Assembly: GCA_020746105.1 (NCBI GenBank)
Contig: CM036617.1
Location: 36,051,898-36,115,897, forward strand
Direction: 5' to 3'
Source of the DNA: Trogon surrucura
Taxonomy: Eukaryota > Chordata > Aves > Trogoniformes > Trogonidae
DNA: 64,000 nucleotides
Shown in pieces: positions 1-30,600 of this stretch. The stretch's first letter is position 1. Every line of letters begins with the position of its first letter. The translations under genes and the position numbers were made by a program. The notes beneath the pieces were generated by a model. The model saw only the letters and a program-made list of their open reading frames with translations, was not told where the DNA came from and did no database searches.

Positions 1-636
1 TGTGAATTTGCAGTGTACCCTCGTGGCCAAGAAGGCCAGTGGCATCCTGGGGTGTGTTAGAAGGGGCGTAGCAAGTAGGTGGAGAGAGGTCCTCCTGCCC
101 CTCTACTCTGCCCTGGTGAGGCCACATCTGGAATATTGTGTCCAGTTCTGGGCCCCTCAGTTCAAGAAGGACAGGGAACTGCTGGAGAGAGTCCAGCTCA
201 GAGCCACAAAGATGGTGAAGGGAGTGGAACATCTCCCTTACGAGGAAAGGCTGAAGGAGCTGGGTGTCTTTAGCTTGGAGAAGAGGAGGCTGAGGGGTGA
301 CCTCATTAATGTTTATAAATATGTCAAGGGGGAGTGTCAGGAGGACGGTGCCAGGCTCTTCTCAGTGATAGCCAGTGATAGGACAAGGGACGGTGGATAC
401 AAGCTGGAACATAGGACATTCCACAAAAACATCAGAAAAAACTTTTTCACAGTGAGAATGACAGAGCACTGGCACAGGCTGCCCAGGGAGGTTGTGGAGT
501 CTCCTTCTCTGGAGACATTCAGAACTTGTCTGAACGCATTCCTGTGTGACCTGCTGTAGGTGATCCTGCTCTGGCAGGAGGGTTGAACTAGATGATCTTT
601 GAGGTCCCTTCCAACCCCTGACATTCTGTGATTCTT
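1..636 (+). mobile_element. CR1 LINE, 3' part (continues left of window)
   Basis: The open frame from 2 to 559 encodes the C-terminal part of CR1 ORF2 ([65 protein letters not shown]). It is followed by the typical CR1 3' end TGATCTTTGAGGTCCCTTCC and the octamer-like ATTCTGTG repeat. The frame is unbroken to its stop, which suggests a fairly young copy. It lies in an ELF1 intron. Confidence 0.93.
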
Positions 637-891
637 TGTAAATCCTGAAGCACTTTCATTAGCTCTTACTTTGCTTCAACTAAAGATGCTTGATCTGTTA
701 AGAATATTGAATGAGAATGGGGAGGGTTTTTTAGCTTTTCTTAAATATGAACAGTTTAATTTTACTCTTTTTTTTTTTAACAGCTGCATGCTATGGTAAA
801 GATTAATCTCATTTGCAGTAGATAACATTTACACAGCGTCCACTGAGTGATGTCCTCTTGGAGTCGGTGCTCTGCTAAGGAGTGGTGGACA

Positions 892-1045
892 ATCATAGAA
901 TCACAGAATGTCAGAATGTGTTGGGCTGAAAGGGAGCTTTAAAGGTCATCTAGTCCAACCCTCCTGCAGTGAGCAGGGACGGTCAGACCTTCTGCTTCTG
1001 TTTTCCCACCCTGCTTCAGTGTGGACCACCCCATCGGAGATCCTG
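892..1045 (-). mobile_element. CR1 3'-end fragment
   Basis: Minus-strand CR1 tail: ATAGAATCACAGAATGTCAG then GGTCATCTAGTCCAACCCTC. It is short and diverged, and its right edge is uncertain. Confidence 0.75.
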
Positions 1046-1307
1046 GTGCTGATGTCAGCAGTGAAAGAGAGTCATGCAGTGCAGGCCGATGTAAAGTGCT
1101 GTTGCAACAAGTTTTTAAAGAAAAGAAGAATGAACAAAGGGAGTTATGTTTCTGGAACTAATCCTAGATCTGAAGAGGAGCATTAGAGCTTTGACAGGTT
1201 TCTCTCTGTAATAAAAGCCTTCCAGGACGGGGCTTCTGCTGAACAAGAGCGCATTTTTGCTGCTATTTCCAAATGGCTGGGAGTTGTTATCCTTGAGAGA
1301 GAACATA

Positions 1308-1575
1308 TCATAGAATCATAGAATGGTTTGGGTTGGAAGGGACCTCAAAGATCATCTAGTTCCAACCCCCCTGCCATGGCAGGAACATCTCCCAGTAGGT
1401 CAGGTTGCTCAATGCTCCATCCAGCCTGGCCTTGAACACTTCCAGGGATGGAGCATTCACAGCTTCCCTGGGCAATGTGTTCCAGGGCCTCACCACTCTC
1501 AGGGTTAAGAACCTGTGGAGATCTTGGGGAAGCCTCCTGAGCCCCAAGTGTGTCACAGGGTCTGGCAGGGACTGA
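1308..1575 (-). mobile_element. CR1 3'-end fragment
   Basis: Minus-strand copy beginning ATCATAGAATCATAGAATGG, with GGACCTCAAAGATCATCTAG. The reverse frame at 1356-1556 retains LRVVRPWNTLPREAVNAPSL, the last ORF2 residues. Confidence 0.88.
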
Positions 1576-3835
1576 TGTGGGTCAGGAAGTCTCCGATTCC
1601 CGTAAGAAAGCTGAACTGAAACCCGCTGTGGAGGAGAGCTTTACCAGCAGCTGCCCCGAGAGTGCTGCTGGGGAAACTACCGTGCTTTGCGCACTACTGC
1701 GAGATAACCAACCGTAAGAGGATTTTAAATTATTTTCTTGGTTTCATTCTGTTCTTTGCTTCTTCTTTTTAATGTTTGCTGCTATGTGGGTCAAAACAAA
1801 GAGCTGCTGTCTGCCAGACATTTAACCTCTTTGGCTCGATGCTTTCATACTCTCTTTCGTGTTATGCTTCTGCTTACTCCCACTCCTTCCTCCTCCCTAG
1901 CTGTAGGTTAGAAAACCAGTTGCTTCACAGCAAACATGTACGTGTGTTTTTGACAGGTACATCAGGTAGAAAAAATACTAGAGGAGGTGCGACAGTTTAG
2001 TGTTTTCTTAACTACTAGTTTTCAATGAAGTTGAGACTTCTTGGGGTAGTCGGTATGGGCTACAGCTTGTTGAAATGTTATTTAAAATGTCCAGGGATTT
2101 GTAAGGCATTGTGGTACAATAATTGCTGAAAAATATTATTAATTTTGTAGTGCACATCATGATGATGTCCAGCGCATGGGTGGGTTTCTTTTTGGTTTGG
2201 GTGGGGTTTTTTTGGTGACTTGGGTGGATTTTTTTAAGCGCAGTCCCTTTCCCTTCCATAGATACAACCTGTCAGCTAAACTTGCAGGGTTGCATTGTGC
2301 AGAGCCTGGCCAACTAACTGAGCCAAAATAGCACTGCCAAGTAGAGCCTCCTCCAAGAAAATGTTCTCCAGAAATGAGTTTCTTTCCTTGTGGGCCCTAT
2401 TGCTGCAGCAGGAGAGCTGTGTCCACCCGTCTGCTCAACTCCATGCCTGCATTTAGCACGATGTTTGTACTCAAAAAGGTCTGAGCTCTGAGCTGCTCGA
2501 CCGCACAGCAGGAAGGCAGGAGAAACAAAAAGATGTCAGGGAAGGAAACTTGGAAATTTGCTGTACTAGTATCCTTCAGTGCCATTTTTGCTGTGGGAAG
2601 TATCTGGCAGTAGGTGGTCACATAAGTTATATGCACATGGCATTTTAGTTACATACCTTTTATTATGTTTTTACATACTTTATATGGTTTTAAACATGAA
2701 CCACTAAAAACACTGCAAGATGATGTACTTAACATTTTCTGGTGTGGTTTAAAATTTTTAACCAGTGTGAACAACTCACTGGCTAAATACCACATTAAGT
2801 TGTAGCATGAATTTCTAACCTGAAGTGTTTTTTTCAACGATGGACATAGGAAGGTGGAAATGCCAATTAAAGATTCTGTTAGCTATACAAAATTACAGTA
2901 GCCCCACATAAGGCTTAACTCTTGCACATTTTTCATCCTTCCTCTTTGTAAAATGCTCTCCTAAAAAGGAATTTAGTGATGCACTCTGAGAGGTAACAAA
3001 TTCATGCTCTGTTGAACCAAAGGAGGAAGTGTGCTAATGCTTACTGTGCTTTCAGAAAGGATCTTCTTTTAAACTAAAAGAAACGTATTGTGTGTGTCTC
3101 TGTTAACTGTGTTTTTGATATTATCAGTGAGTGCCTGGAGATTAAAACCATCATCTTAAGTATCTCTAGCCCAGATACAGAGCAGTGGCATCAATACCTT
3201 TCTGTAAATGAGTTTCTAATTTTGGATGGATTTCTGGTACGGCATTGTCCAAACAGGATGTCCTGAAGTGGTCTAGGCTGAAGTAAGAAAGCCTAGAATT
3301 GCTGTAGCTGTAGTATTCATATTTAATAGCTTAGCTTATCCCTCATCAGAAGTGCCTAAATTATATGTGAGTGGTACTTGTGTTCCCTGAAGTTGACCAG
3401 CAATAGTTCAGTAGTTCAGAGCTCTCGTCCACTTATTTTATTTTTTTTTAAAGACTTGATCTCATTTGGACACAGGTAATTAATGGCATCAAAATAACAT
3501 TCCCCGCTCCTCAACAGCTTACATTTATACTTGTACAAAAGGGGAAACAAGATGAGCACCCAACGGTCTTCCCTTGACACAACTCTGAGGGAGAAAAGCA
3601 TTTAGCCAGTTACCCTGAGGGACTTCTTGTGCAGTAGAAGCTGATTTATACAAGAGTGGCTTCATCTAGACGTTTTTAGGGAAAATAAGTGTTTCTGCAG
3701 CCAGTAATGGTGAGTGGAACAAAGCTGCTAAAAGTGTAGTCCAGTAGTTCATCCCTTCATATGATGATATATTAAAAAAACAATATTGTAGGATTTCCTC
3801 CTTCCCATCTTCATTCATTAAGAAAAGTGTGTCCA

Positions 3836-4313
3836 GCAAGTCTAGGGAAGTTCTCCTCCTCCTCCTCTACTTTGCCCTGGTGAGACCACCCCCAGAATAC
3901 TGTGTTCAGTTTTGGGCTCCCCAGTTCAAGGGACCTACTGGAGAGAGTACAACGAAGAGCTACAAGGATGATGAAGGGACTTGAACATCTCTCTTATGAG
4001 GAGAGACTGAGAGAACTGGGGCTGTTTAGCCTTGAAAGGAGACGGCTGAGAGGGGATCTTATTAATGTACATAAATATCTGAGGGGTGGGTGTCAAGGGG
4101 AAGGGGATAATCTCTTCTTACTGTGAGGGTGACAGAGCACTGGAACAGGCTGCCCAGGGAGGTTGTGGAGTCTCCTTTCCTGGAAATTCCAAACCCACCT
4201 GGATGCGTTCCTGTGTGGCCTGTCCTGGGGGATCCTGCTTTGTCACAGGGGTTGGACTAGATGATCCCTAGAGGTCCCTTCCAACCCCAAACATTCTATG
4301 ATTCTATGATTCA
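3836..4313 (+). mobile_element. CR1 LINE 3' fragment
   Basis: The frame 3902-4126 keeps [20 protein letters not shown] and [21 protein letters not shown] frameshift lies near 4120, where [10 protein letters not shown] should read. The 3' end ATTCTATGATTCTATGATTC is at 4290-4313. Confidence 0.92.
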
Positions 4314-5354
4314 AATCATAGACATTACTGGCTAAGATCATGGCTGAACTTTGTATCCCATCCTCAGTCATGAGTCTCATCTGAGTAGAAACAAGAAAAT
4401 TAGAGGACTCCAGGCATTACTAGCGTTTCCTTACTGTAGCTCTCTTAACTCTATCTTAACTCTATCTATTCCTCCTTCTCCGTGCCTTGTCAAAATGAGA
4501 GAGAAAGAAAAAGGTGCAAAGGTGGACTTAGCACGACTGCTCGTGTCAAACAGTGAGCGCTCAAGGCAGTGTTTCTTATGGCTTCTTTATAGATAACTGG
4601 AAGTCCAGAACAAAGCAGACAGCGCAGGCTGGCACTGAGCTGTTCTTTTCAGAGCTAGTGAAAAAGCTTTGCTCCTACTTTGCTGCAGAACTGTTTCCTT
4701 TATAAAAGAGGCGCTCTAAAAAAACAACCAAAAGTGTATGGGATTGCCTGTTGGTTTTGCCTCCTTAGAATGTGAACTCTTGGGAAATGCAATAAAAAGA
4801 GAAAAAGAATTTTTTTTTTTTCTGTAGATCTTTAATTATGACAATATGCTGTCTGGACTATAAATGTGGTTTTCTGAGTCCTGTGTCTGCTTGGTCTATC
4901 CTGCCTTTTAAAAGCAGAGGTTATACGTGAATGATTTAGGTATTGTCAGTGTACTAAGAGGTCACTGCAAAACCTGATAAATTTCTATTTCATAAGAAAA
5001 TTCTAAAGTGTTCTGATGAATTACATCACCTATAAAAGGTGCCTTTGAAGGGAATGAGGGCTAATAAAGGAATAGGTTCAACATTTTATACTGCAAACTC
5101 CTTCAGCATTAGTAATATTTTGTATTCCACCTATGTTTAGATAGCTGATTTCTGAACATTTTCAAATGAATGTTCTTCATTCTTATCATCAGTTCTAACT
5201 TCTTCCTTTCACTCTTCTTCACCAGGCAGAGCCACCATGCTTAGAACTTTAGAAGCTGTTGTTTTTTCAGAGTCCTGTTACTGGTTCTGCTGGTCTTAAC
5301 AAACAAACAAGTGACTTTCCTTTACCTATAACCACTTCTGAGGAAGGTGTGAAA

Positions 5355-5640
5355 GACAGCAGGAGTGAAAAATATTTTCTTCACGTGACAGTGTAGTTTG
5401 CTGCTGCCAGTGGAGACTTCCAGTCTGTTGAACACGCAGACAATCTTCCTTTATCCCCTGGTGAGGCATTGGAACAGGCTTCCCAGGGAAGTGGTGGAGT
5501 CACCATCCCTGGAAGTGTTAAAAAAACGTGTAGAAGTTGCACTTAGGACATGGTTTAGTGGTCATGGTAGTGTTGGGTTGACGATCTTGGCTTGATGATC
5601 TTAGAGGTCTTTTCCAACCTTAATGATTCTGTGATTCTAT
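5355..5640 (+). mobile_element. CR1 LINE 3' fragment (different subfamily)
   Basis: [20 protein letters not shown] is encoded near 5462-5520. It is followed by a tail ending GATCTTAGAGGTCTTTTCCA and ATGATTCTGTGATTCTAT. The wording differs from the neighbouring copies (GGTCTTTTCC instead of GGTCCCTTCC), so it belongs to another CR1 subfamily. The left edge is diverged. Confidence 0.85.
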
Positions 5641-6045
5641 AAATTCTATTTTGTTGATGAAGGAAAAAGGTGGTGCTCTGTATTTTATCTAGCTTTTCCT
5701 GTTTCAACTCTTGCCTACAGTTAATAGCTTTATTCTCCTCAGCTCATCTGTTTTAAGTGCTCTCAGGCGTACCCAAAAAGCCACAGAAACTTCCAAGGTA
5801 CATGGACTTTGGAAAAGTGAGCATAATCTTTAGTAGAAGTACACTTAGGAGTTTAGCGGGTCCAATCCTGCTGTAGAAAGTGAAAGAATTTGGTGTAGAA
5901 CTGACCTCCTAACTTAGTAGAAATTGAATCCTCTCTAAATTGGGGAAACAAATCTCTTCAGTTCTTAGGTCCTTATTCTTCTCTGTTTCCTTCTTTTTTT
6001 TTTTTTTAACTGCAGTTGACTTATTTGCAGTTTGACTTATTTCAG

Positions 6046-24575
<18,530 letters not shown>

Positions 24576-25665
24576 TAAATAAATATTATTTTTTTGTAAA
24601 AAAAAAAAAAAAAAAGACCCTGTGGATGATTATTTTCCTAAATGTGATGGGACCTTTTCAGTTATGTATATATATGAATTGATTCTGAAGCAAAGCTACA
24701 TAATTTCTGCAGTTAATTGTTAGAATTCATGCTTTAGAATGGGTTTTGATTTTCTGTTAATTGCTAAATGTTACCATATAAATAAAATTTTATATTACTC
24801 ATGTTTCAAAATACAGGCATGAAGGAACATGCTTCTTATGCGATGAAGACTTTCTCCTGAGGTTGTTGGCCAAAGTTTCAAACTTAGTTCTTATTGTAGG
24901 TCTTCAGTCTGTTGCTGATTTACATTGCAGTAACATTATTATAACCTTTTCTGTTTAATCCATACATGTATCACTTAACTTTTGAAGCAACAGTTACTTT
25001 TAGGTGGACATTTTCATTCCATGTATATGAATTTTTATGATCAAGTATCTGTTTCATACCAGTGAATTACACCAGTTTTAGACTTTGATAACCAGGTATC
25101 CTCTGGCATTTTTTTGCAGCACAAGCTCTTGTGCGTGCAAAATTGAGTATACACTCCTGTTGAGAGTACATGAAACATTTATTCCAGTAATGGACAATGC
25201 CATGTCTATATTTTATATGAAAACATCAGATATATTTAATTACAGAAGCTAACGGCATCACTACAGGTGCAGACGTTTCATGCCATTTTGCAACTATGAA
25301 GCTTAACAATCTTGCTTTCTACTTCAGATTATTTTTTAAGGGGGGAGGGAAATGGAATATATACAACTTATGCAGGTATTTGGAGATTAATACTGCTAAG
25401 AGTTCTTTTTTTGATTGTAAATAATGTACATTCAATGTCACAGGGAAGTTTTTTCAGCTAATTTGTTTCCATACAAATTTTTGATAGATGCAAATAAGAT
25501 CATTATGTTTAGAGCTCTAATGTTATATGTATTCATATTACAGAGTGAATTTGTATTTAAAGACAAATTTTTAAATGATGGAGCCCTCTGAACCTTGAGG
25601 CCTTGTCTTTTGTATTTTTAATTGGTTTATTATGAAAATAAATCAAGTGGAAAAACATTTTTTTT
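24576..25665 (+). other. ELF1: ELF1 3' UTR (inferred extent)
   Basis: This is AT-rich sequence directly after the ELF1 stop. Candidate poly(A) signals AATAAA occur at 24574-24579 (overlapping the stop), 24578-24583, 24781-24786 and 25637-25642. The last is used here as the distal end. An A-run of 18 sits at 24598-24615. No repeats were recognised in it. The extent is inferred from signals only. Confidence 0.6.
25637..25642 (+). promoter_or_regulatory. ELF1: Candidate distal poly(A) signal of ELF1
   Basis: AATAAA in the context GAAAATAAATCAAG, followed about 15 nt later by a T-rich and then GT-containing stretch, as expected downstream of a cleavage site. It is the last such signal before sequence loses 3' UTR-like character. 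Confidence 0.5.
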
Positions 25666-26426
25666 TGTATTTACTCTGAAATATTTTTAACAGACAAACC
25701 AGAACTTTGAACGTAATTCTGGGATGCCATTCATCGCAAAGGTCTTTGTATAACACAGCTGCTGGCCCAAACTGCTAGAGCTTCAAAACCGTGCACGTTG
25801 CAGTGTTTCAACAGAAGCTGTATTAAAAATAAATAGGATGCCTGATGAGATTAGTGGAATGGAAAATGACAGGAAATAGGACTTTTCTTGGTTGAATTCG
25901 TGTAGGAGTTTTATTGATTGGTTCATAAGGTTAAATTTAAACGTATGAGTACCATAAAAACTCACGGGAGCAGAACAGTGGCAGAGATTGGTTTAGTAGA
26001 AGAGAAGTAACTCCACAAATTGCATCGAAGGAGCAGTTCTCTGCTGCAGCCGCCCTGCTTCTTGGTGGGTCAGACCGCCCTGTTGAATTCAGCATTTCTG
26101 GCTCCCGTGCAGTCAGGCTTCCACCTGCCAGTCCAGAATGCCTCACCCCATTTTCACAAAGACGGGCTGTACTCAAACCGAAATGACCGATGCCAGCTGA
26201 GGGGTGTTTTGTTTCGTTTTGTTTTTTATCTGGCAATATCGCTAGATTAGGGGTAGGCGCTCTGGAAGGGTATCTGGTGCAGTTCTCAGCCTGAGGGCTG
26301 CTTCAGATCGATAAAGGCACTGGAGAGGGAAGCTGTTGTTTTTTTAATCAGACTATATAATAAGGGCTTTCCCCTGTCGTACAGATATTTTATAATACTA
26401 GGAAGCCTGAAGTGACAATACTTGAC

Positions 26427-26555
26427 ACGCAGGTTCGATTCCCGTTCGGTCCTCATGTGTTGCCTGATCTAGCTGAGAGGTGTCCCTGCCCATGGCAGGG
26501 AGGTTGGATTAAATGATCTCTGAGGTCCCTTCCAGCCTAGGCCATTCTATGATTC
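26427..26555 (+). mobile_element. tRNA-Ile/CR1-tailed SINE, 5'-truncated
   Basis: Starts in the T-arm of the tRNA head (B-box GGTTCGATTCC at about 26432). It continues with CATGTGTTGCCTGATCTAGC, GGGAGGTTGGATTAAATGAT and the CR1-like end GGTCCCTTCCAGCCTAGGCC plus ATTCTATGATTC. It lies about 1.1 kb upstream of the SUGT1 start codon. Confidence 0.88.
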
Positions 26556-26882
26556 GCTGACGTTAGCATTTTTAAACGTAGGGAAGTTGTTTTACTGATT
26601 TACTAGAAATGGGGGAAAAAAATAAATCACACCATAGGGTTACAACTTCACCAGCAAAGCTTCTCGTCATAGGTGCAACTATTACAGAGGGAAAATGGTT
26701 TTGTCAGTTCAGATTATGTCAGTCGGGAGAAGCAGGGAAAACCTCCAGCAGACAGTGATGTGCCTCCAACAAGCAGGCTCCGTTGTGTAACTAACAGTAA
26801 AGCAAATTCAGCCCCTTCCCGTGTCCCTTAGGCCCCAGTCTGCCAGCTGGGTGTATCTGAACTTCTAGTTCTCCTTAGGAAT

Positions 26883-26909
26883 AAAAAAAAGGGGGGGGGT
26901 GGGGGTGAC
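26883..26909. repeat. A-run then G-rich tract (possible G-quadruplex)
   Basis: Eight A, nine G, T, five G, T, G in the ELF1-SUGT1 intergenic region, about 700 bp before the SUGT1 start codon. Confidence 0.75.
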
Positions 26910-27606
26910 AAGGTGGAGTAAATCATAAAACGAGGGCACACGTTTGGAGTCTGAGCAACTTCCCTCTCTGCTTTTGTGCCTGTGGCACCGGCCAGACAGA
27001 AAACAAACTCCAATCCTAGCTGGCTCAGAAAGAAAAAAAAAAAAAGAAACGAGGCCGCAGCGCTTGTGGAGGAAGAGGGGGGAGGAAAAAAAAAACACAA
27101 CACACTTTCTTTTTTTTTTCTTTTCTGAGGCGTTTCGCGGAAGGGAGCGCGGAGGGGAGGGAGGCCTGAGGCTGCCTCAGCGCCAGGCCCCGGCGCTCTT
27201 CGGGCCGGAGCGAGAGGAGGCGGCCGCGCAGAATTCAGGCGACCCCGGTGCCTCAGCCTTCACCCCCCATCTCCCTCCGGCTCCCACCCCAAACGGCGCC
27301 GAGCCCCTCTAACGAACCCGCTCCCGCCCTCTTCCGCGCCACCGGGTGGAGGAAAAGGCGGGCGGAGCGGGCTTAGGGAGCCGCTCTGCCACGGCCGGTC
27401 CTCCAGCTCGATGGCAGCGGGGAGGAGACGCGCTGCACCTCGGCCGCCCCCTCCCGCCTCGCCCGGAGAGGCGCGGGCGGAGCCTGCGGAGCCGGTTCGC
27501 CCCTCCGCCCCTCCGCATCCCGGCAGGCCTTGCGCGCCTGCGGCCTGTGGGGATCGTTGCGCCGCTGCCTCGGCGGCTCCAGAAGTTTCCCGGGGGAGGG
27601 CGCGCC

Positions 27607-27632
27607 ATGGCGACGGCGGCAACTCCTCCGCG
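27607..27632 (+). CDS. SUGT1: SUGT1 exon 1 (coding part)
   Basis: ATG at 27607 encodes MATAATPP plus two bases of Arg. The donor GTGAGC starts at 27633. It is short and Ala/Thr-rich, like the Ala-rich N terminus of other vertebrate SUGT1 but a few residues shorter. This ATG is chosen because it alone reads in frame into FSDADID. Confidence 0.92.
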
Positions 27633-30600
27633 GTGAGCCTCCCCACTTTTACCGCCCCCGCTGCGCGTTGCCCCCACCCGCCCCCTTACGCCGTTGTGTT
27701 TCCTCGGCAGGTTCTCGGACGCGGACATCGACCGGGACCCGGAGGTGGCGGTGCAGGTGAGCGCCCGGGGTGGTGAGGGGGCGCGGCGGGCCTCGCTCCG
27801 GGGGTGTTGGAAGTTTCCCGGTGCCGGAGGGAGCCCGGGGCTTGTGGCGGGCCCTGCCGCTCTCGGAGGACGGGGAAGAGTGAAGCGGCCTTGAGGCCGG
27901 CGGAGAGGGGGGGGAGGTTGTTGAGTTGTCCCTGGAAACCGCTCTCAGGTGAGGTCTGGCCGCCGAGGGGATCAGAGCGGTTCTGTCAGAGTGCTTGGGC
28001 TGCAGAGAGAGGGGGGAGATCAAAACAAAACAAAACAAAACAAGAGCCAACTTTCGCTTCTGTGTCTGTAGAACCCGCCTGTGTGGCTGCCCTGGGTGAT
28101 CCTGCTCGGACAGGGGGGGCTGGACTAGATGATCTCTAGAGGTCCCTTCCAACCCCCGACATTCCGTGATTCTGTGGTTGTTCGAACGACTAAATCGATT
28201 GTGATTTGCCGTTACTGCCCCCCCTCCCCCAAGCTTATTGGGGAAATATATTCAGCCTTTAGTCGTTTTTGTTCTGCCCTCATCTGTTTCTTTCCTTTTC
28301 TATATTTTGTTGGGACTGGAACAGATTTTCGTCTTGTCTCGATGTAAAAAATGATATTTTTTTTTTACAGTGAGAACAACCTCCCCGTGGAGGTGGTAGA
28401 GTCCATCACTAGAGCTTTTCAAGGCACAACTGGACAGGGTGCTAGATAATGTCACTTGGGCTTCCTTGCCTACAAATAGCTGGATGAGATGATCTTCCAA
28501 GGTCCCTTCCAACCTGACCTGTCCAGAGATTCTGGGATTTTTACCAGTTAACATGTATTAATGTGTTTTCAAAGGTCATTTTTACTTAAAACGGGATTAA
28601 CAAGAAGACAGAACTGAAGGGTGGATAAAATATTTCTATTTAACATACTTGGAAGGGGAGAGGTTGTATATGATCAGTTCTTTGGTTGAGTGTGGTGCTG
28701 AAACCCAAAGGTCGCGGGTTCGATTCCCATTCTGCCCCCATGTGTTGCCTGATCTAGTTGAGAGGCGTCCCTGCCCATGACAGGGAGGTTGGATTAAAAT
28801 GATCTCTAAGGTCCCTTCCAGCCTAGGCCATTCTATGATTCTGCTTGAATAGAGTAGGTGGCAGCAGCATCAGATGATACTGTATTACCTTCCCATAAAG
28901 AAAAATGAGGTTTAGGCTGTAGCTTGTGAAAGTTTTTCAGAAAAAAAATAGTTAAACAAATTTAAGATCTAAAAAAAAGAGTAAGTTTCTCGTCATGGGA
29001 GAAGAAAAATCCCAGCCCACTCTATTCAAGTAGAACTAACCGTTTACATACTCTCTCCTTCCAAAAACCCCAACAAACAATAATAATAATAATAAAAAAA
29101 AAACCCACTACCAAAAGGTCTTTGGAAGTATTGAAGAATACTATCAGAATATGCATTTGTGGGTTGTTTCCCTATACTAACATGATTACTTTGCTTTTCT
29201 AATTTGTATTTCAGTCCTTTGTACATTCAGCGTTTCAAAACAAAATGTTAATGTTCTGTAGGCGTTATTTAATATCTGATACAGTAATACTGATGTCACT
29301 TGTGTAGCCTTTTTTTAAAGTAGTGAATTGAGTGGGTAGATTAGGCCTGGTAATCGCTGAACTGGCAAGTGCCATAGTTCAGTGTAGCATTTTGCTGACT
29401 TAGAAGCTTGGATCTACAGGTACCATACCATGCTTGTATGATCTTAGGTGTGGTCTGGTATCTTAGGTACTTAATATTTCTAAGCTGGGACACAATAGTG
29501 TATAAATGGTGTTGTGTAATGCTTCTACATCTGAGTGGACTTGTGTCCAGTCCAGTTAGCATGGCATTTCTGCACTGTGTCCTCGGGAGTTCTGATTCCT
29601 TGAACTCCTGGAGACTATGCTTCAGCTTTCTGAATCTGATACAGCTGGAAGATTATCATCCATGTTTAAGTACTGTCTGAATGATAAAGCTGTGAACTCT
29701 TGAATGCAGTTTTTTTGTTATTTTAAGTTGGAAACATAGGTTCCTGTGTGGAGACCAAAAGCGCCTTTAGTTCATACAAACTCTTACCGTAAGCACGGAG
29801 GGACCTGAAAGTTCCCAGTGTATTTAAGAAATAGATTTGCAACTTGGTCACATGGTAAGGGCCTTCAGAGTCAAAATATGTAGAAAACACATATTTGAGT
29901 GTTTATGAGGACAAGGTCTAAGTTTCTTCTAAGTAACTTTTTTCTGATGGCCATGAGAGTTAGACCCCACTTGGTTTTGAGGCTCTAAAGTTCTACTTTA
30001 CCTCTCAGCGCAATAGGAGCTACTTTTAATATGTGGGTTATCTCATGTACCTCCTGTATGGAATACCTGTAACCATTAGTATTTCCTTCATGACAACTGC
30101 TTTTTAATTACTTCAGATCTTAGGAGAGCATCGGTTCAATTAGACTGAGTTGTGATTGTCTACTGCCTGCCACTTTCTTTAGAGACTCCCAAGCTTTTGG
30201 ATTTAAATGCTGTACTTATATATAGGTTTGCACAGCTTTGGTGTAAGAACTCATGCTGCTGCTAAAAGAAGCTGTTGTAGCCATTTAAAACGTTTATGCC
30301 AACTAGGAATGGTGTGACTGCTGTGAAATAGAACAAGACACTGATCTGAGTTAAAACTGAGGCAAATCCTTCTGCTCTTCCTTTTTCTCTGGCTTGATGG
30401 GACAGAGTTTTGGCAACTGTGCAGTGCTAATGTGTATGCAGGTTGAAAGCCTGTGTCTTGGCTACATTCATGCTTGCTAGATTCTGTGTAGAAGTCGGCT
30501 TAGCAAACAGTTACTGTGCTGTAGTTATATACTCTAGTGGCTTACTGTCTTCTAGCAAAGAGAAAAACTCCTCTTGCTAGTGCGAAAAGGATTGTTCTTT

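Larger units (their letters stand above)
637..6045 (+). other. ELF1: ELF1 intron (upstream, partial)
   Basis: Apart from CR1 copies at 892, 1308, 3836 and 5355, I see only AT-rich intronic sequence with T-runs. I searched for an earlier ELF1 exon (the acidic and PKRKKG-type segments) and did not find one. Confidence 0.7.
25666..27119. other. ELF1-SUGT1 intergenic region
   Basis: 1.45 kb between the ELF1 3' end and the SUGT1 CpG island. It holds one truncated SINE (26427) and a G-rich tract (26883). The two genes run in the same direction. Confidence 0.75.
27120..27960 (+). promoter_or_regulatory. SUGT1: SUGT1 CpG-island promoter, exons 1-2 region
   Basis: A sharp switch occurs from AT-rich sequence to GC-rich, CpG-dense DNA spanning the presumed transcription start, exon 1, the 78-bp intron 1 and exon 2. 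No TATA box was seen. GC-box-like and E2F-like (TTTCCCGGG near 27584) strings are present. A T/C-rich block (27108-27125) marks the left edge. The exact start site cannot be read from sequence alone. Confidence 0.75.

Noticed and set aside
1..6045. Search for upstream ELF1 coding exons
   Set aside because: No sequence resembling the acidic N-terminal or PKRKKG-type segment with splice sites was found. They are probably left of the window.
27260..28152. Several long frames on both strands around the SUGT1 promoter
   Set aside because: All are Pro/Arg/Gly/Ala-rich translations of a CpG island. Only the 27607 ATG leads into SUGT1.
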